This document shows positions 1-13,197 of a DNA stretch of 64,000 nt, piece by piece. The number at the start of each line of letters is the position of its first letter. Position 1 is the stretch's first letter. A program made the position numbers and the translations under genes. The notes beneath the pieces were generated by a model. That model was not told where the DNA came from. It searched no databases and saw nothing but the letters and a program-made list of their open reading frames with translations. The stretch covers positions 3,410,001 to 3,474,000 of the forward strand of contig NC_079516.1 of the NCBI RefSeq assembly GCF_000801105.2, in the 5' to 3' direction. Source of the stretch: Raphanus sativus. Taxonomy: Eukaryota; Streptophyta; Magnoliopsida; Brassicales; Brassicaceae.

Positions 1-1077
1 AGCCTCTTCCTTAGCTTCACCTAGGGTCTGAGCATCCTCATTGGAGAAAGTCGCTAGATACTTTGTCAAGAACTCAAGGGATTCTTTCACCAAGCTGGAA
101 AATGGATAAGAGAAGACAAAAATAATGATGCTACAGTATTTACAGCTCGGTAAACGAAAGAAAGAAACCAGGTAGAGAATTACTGACGATGAAGTATAAA
201 ATTACAGTACCTTTTGTTTTCTCTCAGCACATTAGCAACGGAAAGGAAGAGTTCCCTCTGATCTTTAATGTCAATATTCCACTCTTCCAAATAGCTATCA
301 ATCTTCTTAAAGGAAGGAATTATGTACTCAGTAACCTTCCCTTCAAGGGCCAGTGTAAGAGATTTCATGTAGACTTGAAAACGAGCATACGGGTGGTCCA
401 GAAGGCTATATAGATTGAAGAGGCTATACAAAGTCAAAAGCACAAAACAATGAGGAAGTGTGTAATTTAAAAAAAAAAAACAAATCACTGAACATATAAG
501 CTGGAAAGGATCATACATCTTCAAACGAAGTGAAGGTTTGTCATTTGGTTGCTGAACAAGCTTAGCAGAAATAGCTTTCACTATTTCAAGGATCTCCTCA
601 GGGCTATTGGCATTCTTGACAAGGCTGCAAATGATTGTGGAGGTACACTCAAAATCTGAATCAAAGAACACACAAGATCAACCATCTGATAAGAGACGAC
701 AACACACACAAAAAAAAGAATAGTGTTACAGACCTTTCTCAGATATCTTGGAAGATTCCAATTCAGCTGAAGCTACTAGTAACGAAGCTAACTCCAACCA
801 CTTTCGGGCTACTATGAGCTCCTCAGCTTCTCTACAAATCCTGGAGATTTCTTGCCCTGAAGCCTAATCAAGTTCAAAAATCAGCTCAGGGAGTAGCTCT
901 CGACTAATCTTAGATGGTGGAATCACGAAACTATTCTAAGACATCACTCAATCAGATCTACGAAACGAAAATGGTTTATGATAGTGCGTGCGGTGGTACC
1001 TCGGCGAGATGGGAAGTGAATCGGACGACGGAGAGGAACGGATCTTCTTCGGAAGTGGGAAGAATCGTCGTCGTCAT
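1..1077 (-). CDS. TIF3M1: Translation initiation factor eIF3 subunit m (PCI domain), 3' part cut by window edge
   Basis: This is subunit m of eIF3, the complex that brings the 40S ribosome to mRNA in the cytosol. Five exons splice in frame: 1000-1077, 734-863, 517-655, 211-423 and 1-94, all with GT-AG borders. The protein starts MTTTILPTSEEDP and continues through RLKILFNLYSLLDHPY, IPSFKKIDSYLEEWNID and LVKESLEFLTKYLATFSNED, which are eIF3m sequence. The C-terminal winged-helix end of the PCI domain lies outside the window. Exon 2 must use the acceptor just before 863, because the AG five bases further in breaks the frame. The family's usual stretch between LA and the first CREAEE helix is about nine residues shorter here. 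A telo-box (1140-1148) and a GA microsatellite lie upstream of the start. Best Arabidopsis counterpart from memory is At3g02200. Identity is firm; whether the whole gene is intact cannot be seen. Confidence 0.88.
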
Positions 1078-1091
1078 AGCGCAGCCCGACC

Positions 1092-1093
<2 letters not shown>

Positions 1094-1124
<31 letters not shown>
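1094..1124. repeat. (GA)n microsatellite in the eIF3m leader
   Basis: A run of about 14 GA dinucleotides lies about 20 bases upstream of the eIF3m start codon. On the transcribed sense strand of that gene it reads (TC)n, common in plant 5' leaders. Confidence 0.9.
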
Positions 1125-1127
<3 letters not shown>

Positions 1128-1603
1128 GAAAAAGGAAAGAAACCCTAATCCATTATTTTATCTTTTCCGGTTACATTTAACCGTAATCGGACCGGGTTCA
1201 CAAAAATTAAATGATTTAACCAAAAAGAATATCCAACGGTCATATTTGAGCTCTAAAAGCCACCGTGTTCCCCCACCGTTGCCACGGATTGAGGAGTCAG
1301 AAATGGTACTTAATTTTTTGCTCTCTCTCCTCTTTCCTTTCACCTGATTAATTTCACGATCACCGATTTTACTGGACTCGGCTTCTAACATTTATATACC
1401 ATTTGAGGAGTAGATTGTGAAAATGATCTTATTTGAGTATTGCTTGTTTCTTTTTGATTTATAGTAACAGGTTGAAATTTTGTCAAGAAAAACATTGTTT
1501 TAAGGTTTCTACAAGCACGTAATGAATCACAACCATGTTTATGGAAATGTACATTTGATGTTTTTTACAAATCTTGAATTGTGGGAAAGCCATGAAAGCA
1601 ACT

Positions 1604-2067
1604 TCATTTCTTAACAGAATCAGCATCATTTAGTCCTCCAAAGAGATAGCCAAGAGATGATACTCCCCCAGGAGCTGAACGAACCTTAGTAGAAGGCCTC
1701 TCCTGTGTCACATTTTTGAAATTTCTATCAGTTTTAAACCGAAAGTTACAATTTTTCAATTTCAAAATGTAACAAAAAAAATCTCATTTACCGTGAGAAA
1801 GTTTCCAGAGTTTTGGCCTTCTGATCTGAAGTAATTATTAGGACTTCCTCTTACACCTGCAGCTAATCTATTATTATTATCAGTGATGGTGGTGGTCGTG
1901 GTCGTAACTGGTCTTCTTCCGGTTCCGTCTGTTGTGGTTGTCGTGGTTGTCGTGGTTGTGGTCCCCAATGTTGCAGCGGCAGAGGAAGGAGAATCCCCGG
2001 AAGGACCAAAGAGATAACCGAGAGAGCTTTGATGAACACCACTATTTACTCCTCTTGCTTTACCCAT
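1604..2067 (-). CDS. SP1L3: SPIRAL1-like microtubule-associated protein
   Basis: This is a small plant-specific protein that binds cortical microtubules and supports straight anisotropic cell growth. Two exons, 1792-2067 and 1702-1604, encode about 124 residues. The family's paired terminal motifs are both present: SSLGYLFG near the N-terminus and APGGVSSLGYLFGG at the C-terminus, with YFRSEGQNSGNFLT in the middle. The linker is unusually rich in threonine, with two Thr runs encoded by ACC/ACG/ACA repeats (about 1890-1960), probably length-variable. It sits one gene from eIF3m, as At3g02180 sits near At3g02200 in Arabidopsis, so SP1L3 is the likely orthologue. The paralogue SP1L4 sits beside the other eIF3m copy, so the exact symbol is an inference. 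Confidence 0.88.
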
Positions 2068-2132
2068 CTTTTGCTTCTTCTTTTTTGTTGTTTGATCCTG
2101 CGAGAGGTAGAGAGATATATGACAATTTATAA

Positions 2133-3090
2133 ATGTTTACAAGTTTAAGTTTGTGTTCAATGAGATGGGGATATTTAGAACTTAGAAGGTCAGAGATTCC
2201 AAATAGGCATTGTTATATTGAGTTATTAGTTATTACAGACACGTGATAAGACAGATCAAAAGGATTGGCGTCTACCTCTTTTGTACAATCTACTTCTCAG
2301 CTTTTCTTCTAGATTTGGCCTCAAATCAAGGAATAGAATAAACAGGTGGAAAATGGATATTCACAGAAAGAAAAAAGGTAATCTACAATGGGCTTTATGG
2401 GCTTTTTCCGTCTTTTATTTGATGAAGCCTCTCTGTTCCTAATTACTATTGCCTTGCCATCTACGGTTCTACTTCTACCAATCAAAAACTTTGAAAAGTC
2501 TAGTGGTCGATAGAGTACGTTACATCATTTGATCAAAAGCTCACTTATCAGTAGGGTTGGATCTGAACTTCAGTTTGTTAACTAGACAATAAATTATTTT
2601 AACTCCTTAGACGTACCAAACTTTATTTAGTTATCTTTTTGACAAGAAGAAGACATGTCTGCAATACTTCTGTATAACTTGTCAGACCAAATCTGAATAA
2701 ACAGTTTAGATGCATTAATGGAACTATATACTACAAACTATCACTTTAGATCAAAAAGTCACCATTGAGATGAATAGTATGCTCTCATCTATAAAATATG
2801 CATAATAGTGAATATTTATATACATGTGTATAAATTAGATGTATTTTACATCTTTAGTTAAAATAATAGCAACCTTATGGCTTATGTTATTTGTTTATCT
2901 CTTTTCACTTAAAAAAAAACAAACGCAAACATCAATAAATTCAACTTTCAATATTCGCTTTCCCAATTTATAGACATTTTAGAGGAATTGCAAATTTTTG
3001 AAATTTCATTATTATTAGTTTATGAATTTTAAAAAAATCTAAATAAATTTTATTGATATCATGATGAGAACTTTTAGTTTCATTCACAAA
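2133..3090. other. Intergenic, AT-rich, no gene seen
   Basis: This is the upstream flank of the SPIRAL1-like gene. No open frame with coding character, tRNA or clear transposon ends were seen. Confidence 0.6.
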
Positions 3091-3270
3091 CCTTTGTTAT
3101 TGAAAAAAATTACTTATCTTGGATTTAACAATTCTATTAATATCTTATGTTATTGAGATATAGTTTCTTTTTATTTATTCTCTCATAAGACAATTTTAGG
3201 ATATCTTGGTACTCATAAGATTTTCAAAATCTATGTAACGAAATACACACATACAAAACGATTTAAGAAC
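3091..3270. repeat. Dispersed repeat copy 1 (about 180 bp)
   Basis: This segment matches the reverse complement of 44305-44481 along its length with scattered substitutions. Both contain the block gattttgaaaatct or its close variant and end in gatttaagaac. No terminal inverted repeats or clear target duplication were seen, so it may be part of a larger unrecognised element. Confidence 0.65.
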
Positions 3271-3496
3271 TTATCTAAGGGATTAGTTTCAGCAATATTA
3301 AGGGTAAACTATTAGTGCAATGTGTTGGTTTTTTATTCCCCACTGTTTTTAGAAGGAACAAATGAATCTATAAATGTATAATGAGTATTGAGTAAAAAGG
3401 AAATTCATGAATGTTCGATTGTATAAATAAAAATGAAATGAAATGGTATTGGGCCTGTAGGGTATTCCGTGAACTGAGTTCAGAACTTAATGGATA

Positions 3497-5370
3497 CTAG
3501 ATTCTCGTGCGGGTGTATATTTCAAAAATATATTGTTATTTATTTTTCATGTCTATATCAAAGCTGGATAAAAAATTTAAATCTAAAGAACCGAACCGAT
3601 CACGATCCGAAAGAGTAATACCAAACTCAAATCAAAACTGATTAAATATCCAAATTATTTAAAATTTTAATATTTAGACAACCGAAACCATAACCAAGTC
3701 GAACCAAAATATTTTAGATATCAAAATGTATCCAAAAAGGATTTATATACTTATATATATTAATTATTTTTAGTTTTAATGTATATAAAATCATCCAGAA
3801 TATATATGATACTTTTAAATTGATTTAAATACTTGAAAATATATAAAAAATAATCAAATATAAATATCTAACATAATGGAAGTACACTCAAAACACCAAA
3901 ATATTTAAATAATTATTGATTTTTGATCCAAAATTTAAACTAAACCAATTTATATATTACGTTTAGGTATTATGACATATGTTATTCAGATTTATATACA
4001 ATATATTATTTTATTATTGATTTTCAAAAATTCAAAATATATAATAAATTTTAAAAAATAATTTAAATGGGTTATCTGAACCCAAACTGAACCCGCAAAG
4101 ATCCGAATATAATTTGAACTGAAATTTAGAAATATCTGAATGGGGCTGAAATCTTTGACCCTGGAAACCCAAAACCCAAACAGATCCGAAATGAATCCGA
4201 ATGGATACTTGAACGCCCAGCCCTAGTCATAATTCGAACTGAAATTTAGAAATATATGAATGGGACTGAAATCTTTGACTCCGGAAACCCGAAATCCAAA
4301 CAGATTCAAAACGAATCGGAATGAATACATGAATGCCCCGCCCTAGTTACAATTATGTATCATATATATGTCATCATATAATTAATTGTATTGGTCCATC
4401 ATATAAATGATCATATAATTAATAGTATTTTATATGTACCATCTTATAAATAATCATGTATATTATATTCTTAAATTTAATGTGAAATATAAAAACCATA
4501 ATTTAAGTTGGTATATGAAATTAATCTTTTTGTTGTATTTTTCTTATATATATTGAAAACATTTTTTAATAATGGTTATTGGAAAATATTTTAGTAAAAA
4601 TAAAATTTTAATATATGCATATTTTAAATCAATTTTTGATATAAATCAACTTTAAATTGTTATTTTGATTTGAAATATGTATACAAAATTTAAATTTTAT
4701 TTTATGATTATTTTAGACAAAAAATGTTTTTAGGTAATTTTTTTTAGGTAATTAGATTAGTCCATTTTGTATATTTTAAAACTGATATAATCCATTTCCA
4801 ATTTTTATAAATAACATAAGCCATTACTTTTTTCTTCTTGACATACTTCTATCCATTTTTAAAATTTTAATTTTTTGCATTAGTTTTCTATGAATTATTA
4901 TTAATTTTATGATATTTTGTTTTTTATAATTGAACTCTTGAATTTTTTTATATTTGACTAAACTAAATAAGGTAATAATACTGTTTTTAAAAATTGTTTT
5001 ATATAATATACTATTTATATTTCAGTTTGTGTTTTTATTTTTACCATAAAGAATTGTAGATAAAAAGAATTGTAAATATAGTAACAGAATTGTAAATAGA
5101 AAAAAATATAGAAAGAATGTTGTTTAATTTATTGTAAAAACAATGGCTAAATATTTAAATAAAAAAGTATTAAATATGTTATTTATGTTTCTAAATAATT
5201 CTCATTTGTTAGTAATTTATTGAAAAAGTGTAAATAAAAAAAATAAACATCTCTAATATACATGTTTTCAAACATGTTTCATTTATTCTAATTGTGTACT
5301 TAAACTTTAATAATATAGATGCAAGTTTAGGAAATATTCTATACTTTTATTTCTATTTTAATAAAGTAGA
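3497..5370 (-). mobile_element. Non-autonomous Helitron, minus orientation
   Basis: Read on the minus strand the element begins TCTACTTTATTAAAA at 5370 and ends CTAG at 3497. It sits between a host A and a host T, the Helitron insertion rule. Its interior is homologous, in opposite orientation, to the Helitron at 19357-21136, including two copies of a block ending ...cccagccctagt and the GC-rich stretch near the 3' end. The 3' subterminal hairpin has lost one arm here, so this is the older copy. No Rep/helicase coding sequence is present. Confidence 0.75.
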
Positions 5371-6808
5371 TGAAATTTAAAATGATGGCAGAAGACACTA
5401 TGAAAGAATTAATGGTGATCTAAAATTTAGGAATTAGTTCACATATGGAAATCAAATTTTAATTTAGTAAATATATGTAGATATTTGATTTTCAATTGGT
5501 TATCTATATACCATCAATATATTGTTTACATATTTGATTGTGATTAACTTATCTAGCATGTATACCAGCAATATATTGTTTATATTATGATCTCCTCCTA
5601 AAATATTTTTTATTTCAAAATTTTATGTAGGTAAGAAAAAGGTGACCCCAAAAACCCATAGATTTCTTTTACCCGAAAAAAACAATAGCTCATGGATTTC
5701 AAGAAAAAAGAAAAAAAAACGATAGTGATTATGATCTGCATCATGTAGGTGTAATATGCCCGAAACAATATTATGTTATTCAAAACCAATCCCACATATT
5801 TATGGTGTAACAGAAAGGAAAGGTATTAGCGTATGTTTATTTTTTTTGTAAACTATTAGCGTATGTTTCGGTAGGAAATAAATGGGTTAAGAAAAGTGTA
5901 AAACTACGTGTTTAAGGGCAGTGGCATATGATTGTAATTATTGAGTAAAACTCAGAGTTAAAATTTATTTGTATTTCAGTTTTAATAGTTTAGATGATTA
6001 GTCGTGGTTTTAGTTGGGTCAAATAACGTTTTGACTATTACAAGCTAGTGGTGCCATTGAAGTCATCACTGTATCTTCTACCAATTTTATAAAGTTACTG
6101 TCACTGACATTATTGGTGGCTATATCTTACCATCACCCATCTTCGTTGTACTGTATCATTTTATTCCAATAAACTCAAACATACGCCCAAAAAAAAAAAG
6201 GAACTCCAATCAAGAAACAACCAAAGAATATAACATTTGGTTTTCCTAAAACCAAAAGAGGTGCAATTTGATTGAAGTGCTTGTCCAAATCATTGTTATT
6301 TTTGCTTCTACAATAACATTAGGAAAAATACTTTAAAAGGAAATTATAAACGAATTTTTATTATATTTTCGTACAGTAATACTTATAAAGAAAAAATTTT
6401 GAACAATAAGTTCTAATAGTATTCTAGTTTTAGAGTTTAAACAACGAAAGTAGTAATTGTCCAATGGGTTTATTGGCAAAAAGTTGAGTATAATGATATA
6501 TTTTACTGGGTCGAATTCTCTACACCTCCCAAACTAACTAAACCCACACTAGATAGTAGATACCATAATTGACACCTAAAAAGAATGTTTAGATCCATAA
6601 TTATATGAATAAATGCTGAAGAAAGGATACAATCATTCCAAATATGCGGTACATTTATTTTATTCCAAATAGAAGGATAAAAAGTATGCGGTACATTTAT
6701 TATACCAGTAAAACAAAACTCAAAAAATGAATCCATCGCCACCAAGGTTCTGCTCTCTCTCTCCCGTGGGCGAACATGCGGGGGTTCTATGACCGTTATT
6801 TCAGAGGC
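5371..6808. other. Intergenic, AT-rich
   Basis: Nothing gene-like was recognised between the Helitron and the end of the MPPbeta gene. Open frames here lack splice context and protein-like composition. Confidence 0.6.
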
Positions 6809-9684
6809 TTAGTAACGGTTAAAGTAGGTTCTGCGTCTGAACTTGTTATAGTCTGGCAAATCTTGGATCGGACCAATGGCTGAGATTGCAATGTCCTGCG
6901 CATATTATCCCCAAAACATTCTCTTTTATCACCCTTTAGTTTTAAACTCTGTATAGATAAAGATAAACAAGACGAGAGAGAGAGAGAGAGATAACTTTAC
7001 CTTGTCATAGAGATACTTGTTGGCAACACGTTTAACGGTGCTGGCATCAACAGCATCGATCCTAGCAAATAGTTCAGCGGTTGGGATTCTTCTCCCATAT
7101 GTCAGCAGCTGCAAATACACAAGTCTCGAGAAGTTTAATAGAACTGATTTTGCAGATGAGCATATTAATTTTACAACACTTTTACGAAGATGATTAGATG
7201 AATGATATCATACCTGACGACCAATATCTTCAGCAATTGGGCTAGTTCCATCCATGTGAAGCAAAAGCGACGATTTGAGCTGAAGGAATTATTTAAAATC
7301 AGTTGGCAATTGAGTTAGAAGCTGAAGCTTGTGGGAAACAGAGGAAAAAAAAACAGATAGGTGCTAACCTGATTCCGTGCACGTGTCACGTCATCGTCAG
7401 AAACTCGGAAGGCCAACTTGGTTACCTCATGCATAATGGCATATGATAAATCATCTAAGCAATCGGCCTGCAAAGAGTAACTTACAATATGTTAGATATG
7501 ATAAGACTGCTGTTTATACCTAGAAAATTTCAACAAAGAGATAAACAGCCAGCCAAGTTAGCTATGTCATTAAGTTTGGTTGACCTTAGCAACTGCGTAC
7601 ACGCCAAACAATCCAGTATCCTTGTAGTTGGTGTTGAATGCCATTATACTTTCTGCTATTTCGTTAATGGCAACCCTCTGGACCAGGGCAGAACTGCGCA
7701 CAGACAGGTAATACTTATCAACCTATGCAAAAAGAAACTCTATCGTTGAATCCATGCTAAGCAGTATAAACAGAAAGCAAAATCTCACCCCATGTGTTTG
7801 CCGCCACCAACATTTTTGTTCCATGAACCCAACATGGTTTGCATAACCATAAGAGCAACAGAATCTGGATCTGTCCAAGATGCTCCTTCAAAGGCAACAG
7901 CAAATTGTGCAAGGGGCAGGTCGTCATCAATCATTCGAACCTGATAAGAGAATTTAAATGGACTATAAATTTAGAAAGAAGAAATACAGCAAGTACAAAA
8001 AATATCATAAAGGTTGTGTCCCTTACCTCAGAACCAGTAAAACTAGCAGGTTCTTTGGCAACCAGTTGAGTAGTAGAAGTTGGATCAGATGACAACTTGT
8101 TAAATAGCTTCTTCACTTGCTCAACAACTTCATCATGCTTGACAGCTCCTGCCGCAGCAATCACCTGGAAATATATTTGCATGAGCCAATATAAGAATAC
8201 AAACAAATTCAATAACTGATTGAAAGAAAAAAAAATGATAAGAAATGCTATACCATCCTGGAAGCTGTGTAGTGAGTCTTAATGTAATTCTGTAGATCAT
8301 CTCTGGTGATAGACTTGACATTCTGAGCAGATCCCAGAATAGTTCTTCCAAGAGGTGTGTATTGGAACGCAGTAGCATGTAAATGGTCAAGAACAACTTC
8401 ATCGGTTTGTCCCTCCACCTACAGAAGAACCAAATTACAATAAAACTACAGCTTAACAGAGTGAACAAACAGCTAAACCATAAAGCGTAGCAGTAACTGC
8501 ACTTTAAATAATGCAAAGTGGAAACGTAATAGCTACTTCTTGACCATGCCAAGAAACGATTATGAGTCCATAAATCAACAAGTGTAGAAACAGATACATG
8601 TAAGAAACGCAAGTCTTATCATGACTCGACACGTACAGACTAGTATGATAATATAACACGTGACTTAAAAGTATATAGAACATAACAAAAGGTATAGAGA
8701 ACAACAGACCATAAAGTTGGAATTTTTAAGACACAACTGAGTGAAGAAACCGAACAGACACATCAAGAAACAAAAGACTCACAATTACTCAGACAAACGT
8801 AAACTATGAAATAACATCTAACTTAAAAGTATACAGAACAGAACATAAAGTTCCAATTTTCAAGAAGACGCAACTGAGTATAGAAACAGACACACCTACG
8901 AAACGTAAGACTCACAATTACTCAGACACACATAAACTATGATTCAACATCAGACTCAATAGCACTGAGAACAGAACATAAAGTTTGAATCTTCAAAAAA
9001 AGACAAGAGTAATAATGAGATGACCTCTTGCATTTCCCTGAGGATGACATCACGCTCGCGGTTAATCCTCTGCTCCTCGAACTTAGAATTCTGCAAGATA
9101 TCGGCCAATACATCCAAAGCCTGGTTCACATCCGAATCCATCACTTTCGCATAGTAAGTAGTCTGCTCCCTCGACGTATACGCATTGAGATGACCACCAA
9201 TGTCCTCGATCTCCTCCTCCAACGCCCTCACCGTACGCCTCTCCGTGCCTTTGAATATCATATGCTCCAGAAAATGAGCCGTCCCGTTCGTCTCGTCGGA
9301 CTCGAACCTCGATCCGGCGTCGATCCATACCCCGACGGTGGCCGTCTTCGACGAGAGGTTGGATTCCGTGGCGACTCGCAGACCGTTGGGCAGGGTGGTG
9401 ACACGTGTCTCCGGAGCCGACAGGATGTGGTTGTGCGAGGCGAGGATTGGAAGCGGAGACGCGTATTTGAGGAATCTCTGATCGGGGTTCTCCAGCCTTT
9501 TGAGCTTCTCCTTTGTGATCTCGGCGGCGTGGTCGTAGGGCATGAGAATCGGCGGCGCGGGGGAGTGAGTCGCCGGAGAAGACGAATCGAGAGCTGAGAT
9601 CGAGGAGGAAGCTCGTGCGGATTGGTTGAGGGCTAGACGCCTCTGAGATCGGAGAGCTGAGGTCAATAGATTCTTAATCGCCAT
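6809..9684 (-). CDS. MPPBETA: Mitochondrial processing peptidase beta subunit (complex III core subunit)
   Basis: This is the catalytic subunit of the peptidase that removes matrix presequences; in plants it is also a core subunit of the cytochrome bc1 complex. Nine exons splice cleanly: 9025-9684, 8254-8418, 8027-8164, 7789-7940, 7585-7693, 7369-7467, 7214-7279, 7001-7108 and 6809-6895. They encode about 527 residues, close to the family size. An Arg/Ser-rich, acid-poor presequence covers roughly residues 1-60. The inverted zinc motif [11 protein letters not shown] follows, with the downstream glutamates of the M16 fold. The M16 C-terminal half (GTAHFLEH; later [13 protein letters not shown]) and the conserved end RRRTYFNRY are intact. 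It is divergent from RPS19 with 461 bp between start codons. Intron 1 contains a minisatellite. Arabidopsis counterpart from memory is At3g02090. Confidence 0.95.
8575..8990. repeat. Degenerate ~134-bp tandem repeat in MPPbeta intron 1
   Basis: A unit containing ataaagtt, gactcacaattactcag and acttaaaagtata recurs with starts at about 8711, 8845 and 8978 (spacing 134 and 133). A weaker, partial copy lies before 8711. All copies fall inside the first intron. Confidence 0.75.
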
Positions 9685-10145
9685 TGCTGCTGGCTACACA
9701 CTCTCTCTCTCTCTATCTCTAGGGTTTGATGTTTTTTTTTTAATTACTTTTGTCAAAAAAATGGAAGAGACGACTCGAGATGCAAACTATTCGCCAGTAG
9801 TTATGCGATGATGATACGTGGATGTTTCTCCGACAGCTACTAGACGGCGTCGTTTCGTAACGGAGCGATGTAATAAGGCCCAATGAAGAACTTTGGCCCA
9901 TTATTGTCACTTGAAGCTAATAAAAGGCCGTATGAAGAAGAACTCAGGCCCATTTCGTCTCTTCGGATTGGGGAGAAAACCCTAAGCGAAATGTAATGAA
10001 CCACATATATATAGACATTGTTCTTGAAGATTGAAAGCCCTAGCCTTTGTGGGAGAGTAAGCGTGAGAAGATTCAGCTGCGTTAGGCAAAATCACCAGAC
10101 GAAAATCGCTGATTTCTGTTAGCTTTTTTTTTTGTTTTTAAAGCA
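9685..10145. promoter_or_regulatory. Divergent MPPbeta / RPS19 promoter with site II and telo-box motifs
   Basis: The 461 bp between the two start codons hold three GGCCCA cores (9877-9882, 9895-9900, 9947-9952), which are site II (TGGGCY) elements, and a telo-box AAACCCTAA at 9977-9985. This pairing is typical of plant ribosomal-protein and mitochondrial-biogenesis genes. All four motifs are nearer the RPS19 start, but could serve both genes. A short CT tract precedes the MPPbeta start. Confidence 0.75.
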
Positions 10146-11212
<1,067 letters not shown>

Positions 11213-11463
11213 AGATCTGAATGTTGTTTTTAGTTCTTCTACTACTTTTGATGAAACCAATGTGCTGTTTTTAGTGTTTTTGTCTTTTTCTCCCAAAGAA
11301 CATTTTTTATCAATGCCATTGCTCAAGACTGTTACCATAATAATGTTCAGAAACCTTCTTTGTTTCGAGTCTTAGAACCTTTAAATCCCAAGTATCATCA
11401 TCAACAACAAAAGAAAATCCTTTGGAGACATGAGATAGCTACAAACTGAAACATGCACGACTC

Positions 11464-11930
11464 TCAAGTAATGACTTCACAATCCAAGCAAGGCTGGATG
11501 AAATCACCATTCACCGCAAGGTCTTTCACCTGGTATTTAATCTCAGCACTGTAATGTCAAATTTGAATCAGATAGATTAAAACTGAAGTATGCATATAAT
11601 GAAATCTCCATTTGATTGCCTGTTGTCCCCATGAAAAAGGAAACTGAAGGGGCGTGAGGTTGTTGTTCTAGCCCAAGATTGGTAGCTGTCAAAACCAAAT
11701 CAGATTGGAGAAAATGAGGAACTCCAAGTTACTTGGTGTGTCTCTAGACACTTGGGCTCACCATCTTATCTTCTTCCTTGTAGGTGGTTGCCTTTGCAAA
11801 CGGGGAAGCAAGTAAGCTTCCCAAATGCTTTTTAACGAGATGCATCAGGTTACCATACTCAGGGAGGGTCCTTCTGGCTTCTTCAAGCGCCTTTTCTCTT
11901 CTTTTTCCTCCACAATTCTGTCTGTTTCGT
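11464..11930 (-). pseudogene. Unassigned exon-like remnants at the block junction
   Basis: Two minus-strand stretches look coding but I cannot assign them. One, 11464-11548, has an acceptor (ttacag) and encodes AEIKYQVKDLAVNGDF, then IQPCLDCEVIT and a stop. The other, roughly 11745-11920, reads EKALEEARRTLPEYGNLM and continues HLVKKHLGSLLASPFAK; upstream of it the open frame switches, as if one base was gained or lost. They may be the 3' end of a decayed gene between RPS19 and MUB1. No start or complete frame was found. Confidence 0.35.
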
Positions 11931-12833
11931 CTTGGCAGATGCTTGGATTAGGAATATCAGAGCAAAAACAGCTTAGAAAAATGCGAAGAAAGCTGCGGTT
12001 TAGGAGCGTCTGAGTCCATTCTGGACGTAATACCAATGATGAAACAGAGCTGCCTACAGGAGAAGAGAGATAGCACAAGAGTGACATTTTTGAACTATGT
12101 TAACTAATTGTTACATTTGCTCCACATGTTCGTAATTTTTGACAAGTTACAATTTTTTACTTTTTTCGATTTCATTAGTTTTCTACTACGTAGTGAATTT
12201 TATAAGAAACATTGTTATAGCTTATAGCTAGCTTTTATTAAGGTCCATGTTTGGACCAAATAATGAGACTTTTCTTGATGCAGATTGCAGAGGGGTCAGA
12301 TTCTTTGTTGCTTTTCTCCTTTGTCCCTCCTCTCATGTTATGGTTGAGAGAGACAAGATAATTGTGGATATAACTTTAATGACAAGACGTTATTTTGTAC
12401 GATGATGACTTTGCAAAGAAGAAAATGATTATTATTATTATTATATTATAACAATGAAACATCTAAAATGGCTGGCATGAATAACTAAATTTTAGTTATT
12501 GTGATTAAATATTATTAACTAAAGCTTTCACATTTGAGCAAAAAAACTAATACAAATTGCTGCAAAAAAAAGTAGTAGTAGTTTTCTAGAAGTATAATAA
12601 TTGGATTGAGAAGTGGTCTTCTCTGCTTCTTTCCTTGGTGATTCCAAAGGCGGATAGATGGGAAAAATATCAGATAAAAATGGAAAACTTTGACCCTCCC
12701 CCATTTTATTTGATTCATTCAATACACTGCCTGACTCTCTTCATCTCAATCTCATTTGCCAACTCTCTCTCCCCCTCTATTTCTCTCTCTGATGTGTGTT
12801 CTTGTTTGAGTTCAGATCAGTCGCAGAGCCACA

Positions 12834-13195
12834 GTAAGTAATCAATCACCTAATTATTGAGGTTTTTGTTTTCCTTCTTCGTATCAAATCTGGATTTGTT
12901 GTTTCAAAACAGCTATACAGCTTTTGTCCCTCATTTAACAGATCCTTTTAAGGATCTCATTCTTATTCTGTTAAAAAAAAAAAAATCCTCTGTTTTATTG
13001 CTCTGTTGCATTGCATGGGATCCATTTATGAATCAGATACATCTTCCCAATCACTTATTGTCCTTTTTTATCATTGCAGATAAGAGAGCAAAATAAGGGC
13101 CCTGTGGGATATTGACACATTGATATAACTGCCAAGTCTTTAGAATTCTCTGTAGTATTGTTGGTTCTTTTTTTTTTTGTTTTTACAAAATACAG
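12834..13195 (+). other. Probable leader intron of MUB1
   Basis: A strong donor (aca/gtaagtaatc) follows a CT-rich leader. A T-rich tract and an acceptor (tacag) lie just before the MUB1 start at 13198, so the 5' UTR is probably split. Inferred from splice consensus only. Confidence 0.5.
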
Positions 13196-13197
13196 AA

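Noticed and set aside
1..1077. eIF3m as a pseudogene because exon 1 seemed to join exon 2 out of frame
   Set aside because: Using the acceptor before 863 (gattag) instead of the one five bases further restores the frame through all five exons.
9028..9597. Long plus-strand open frame of 189 codons
   Set aside because: It is antisense to MPPbeta exon 1, whose GC-rich coding sequence creates open frames on the other strand.
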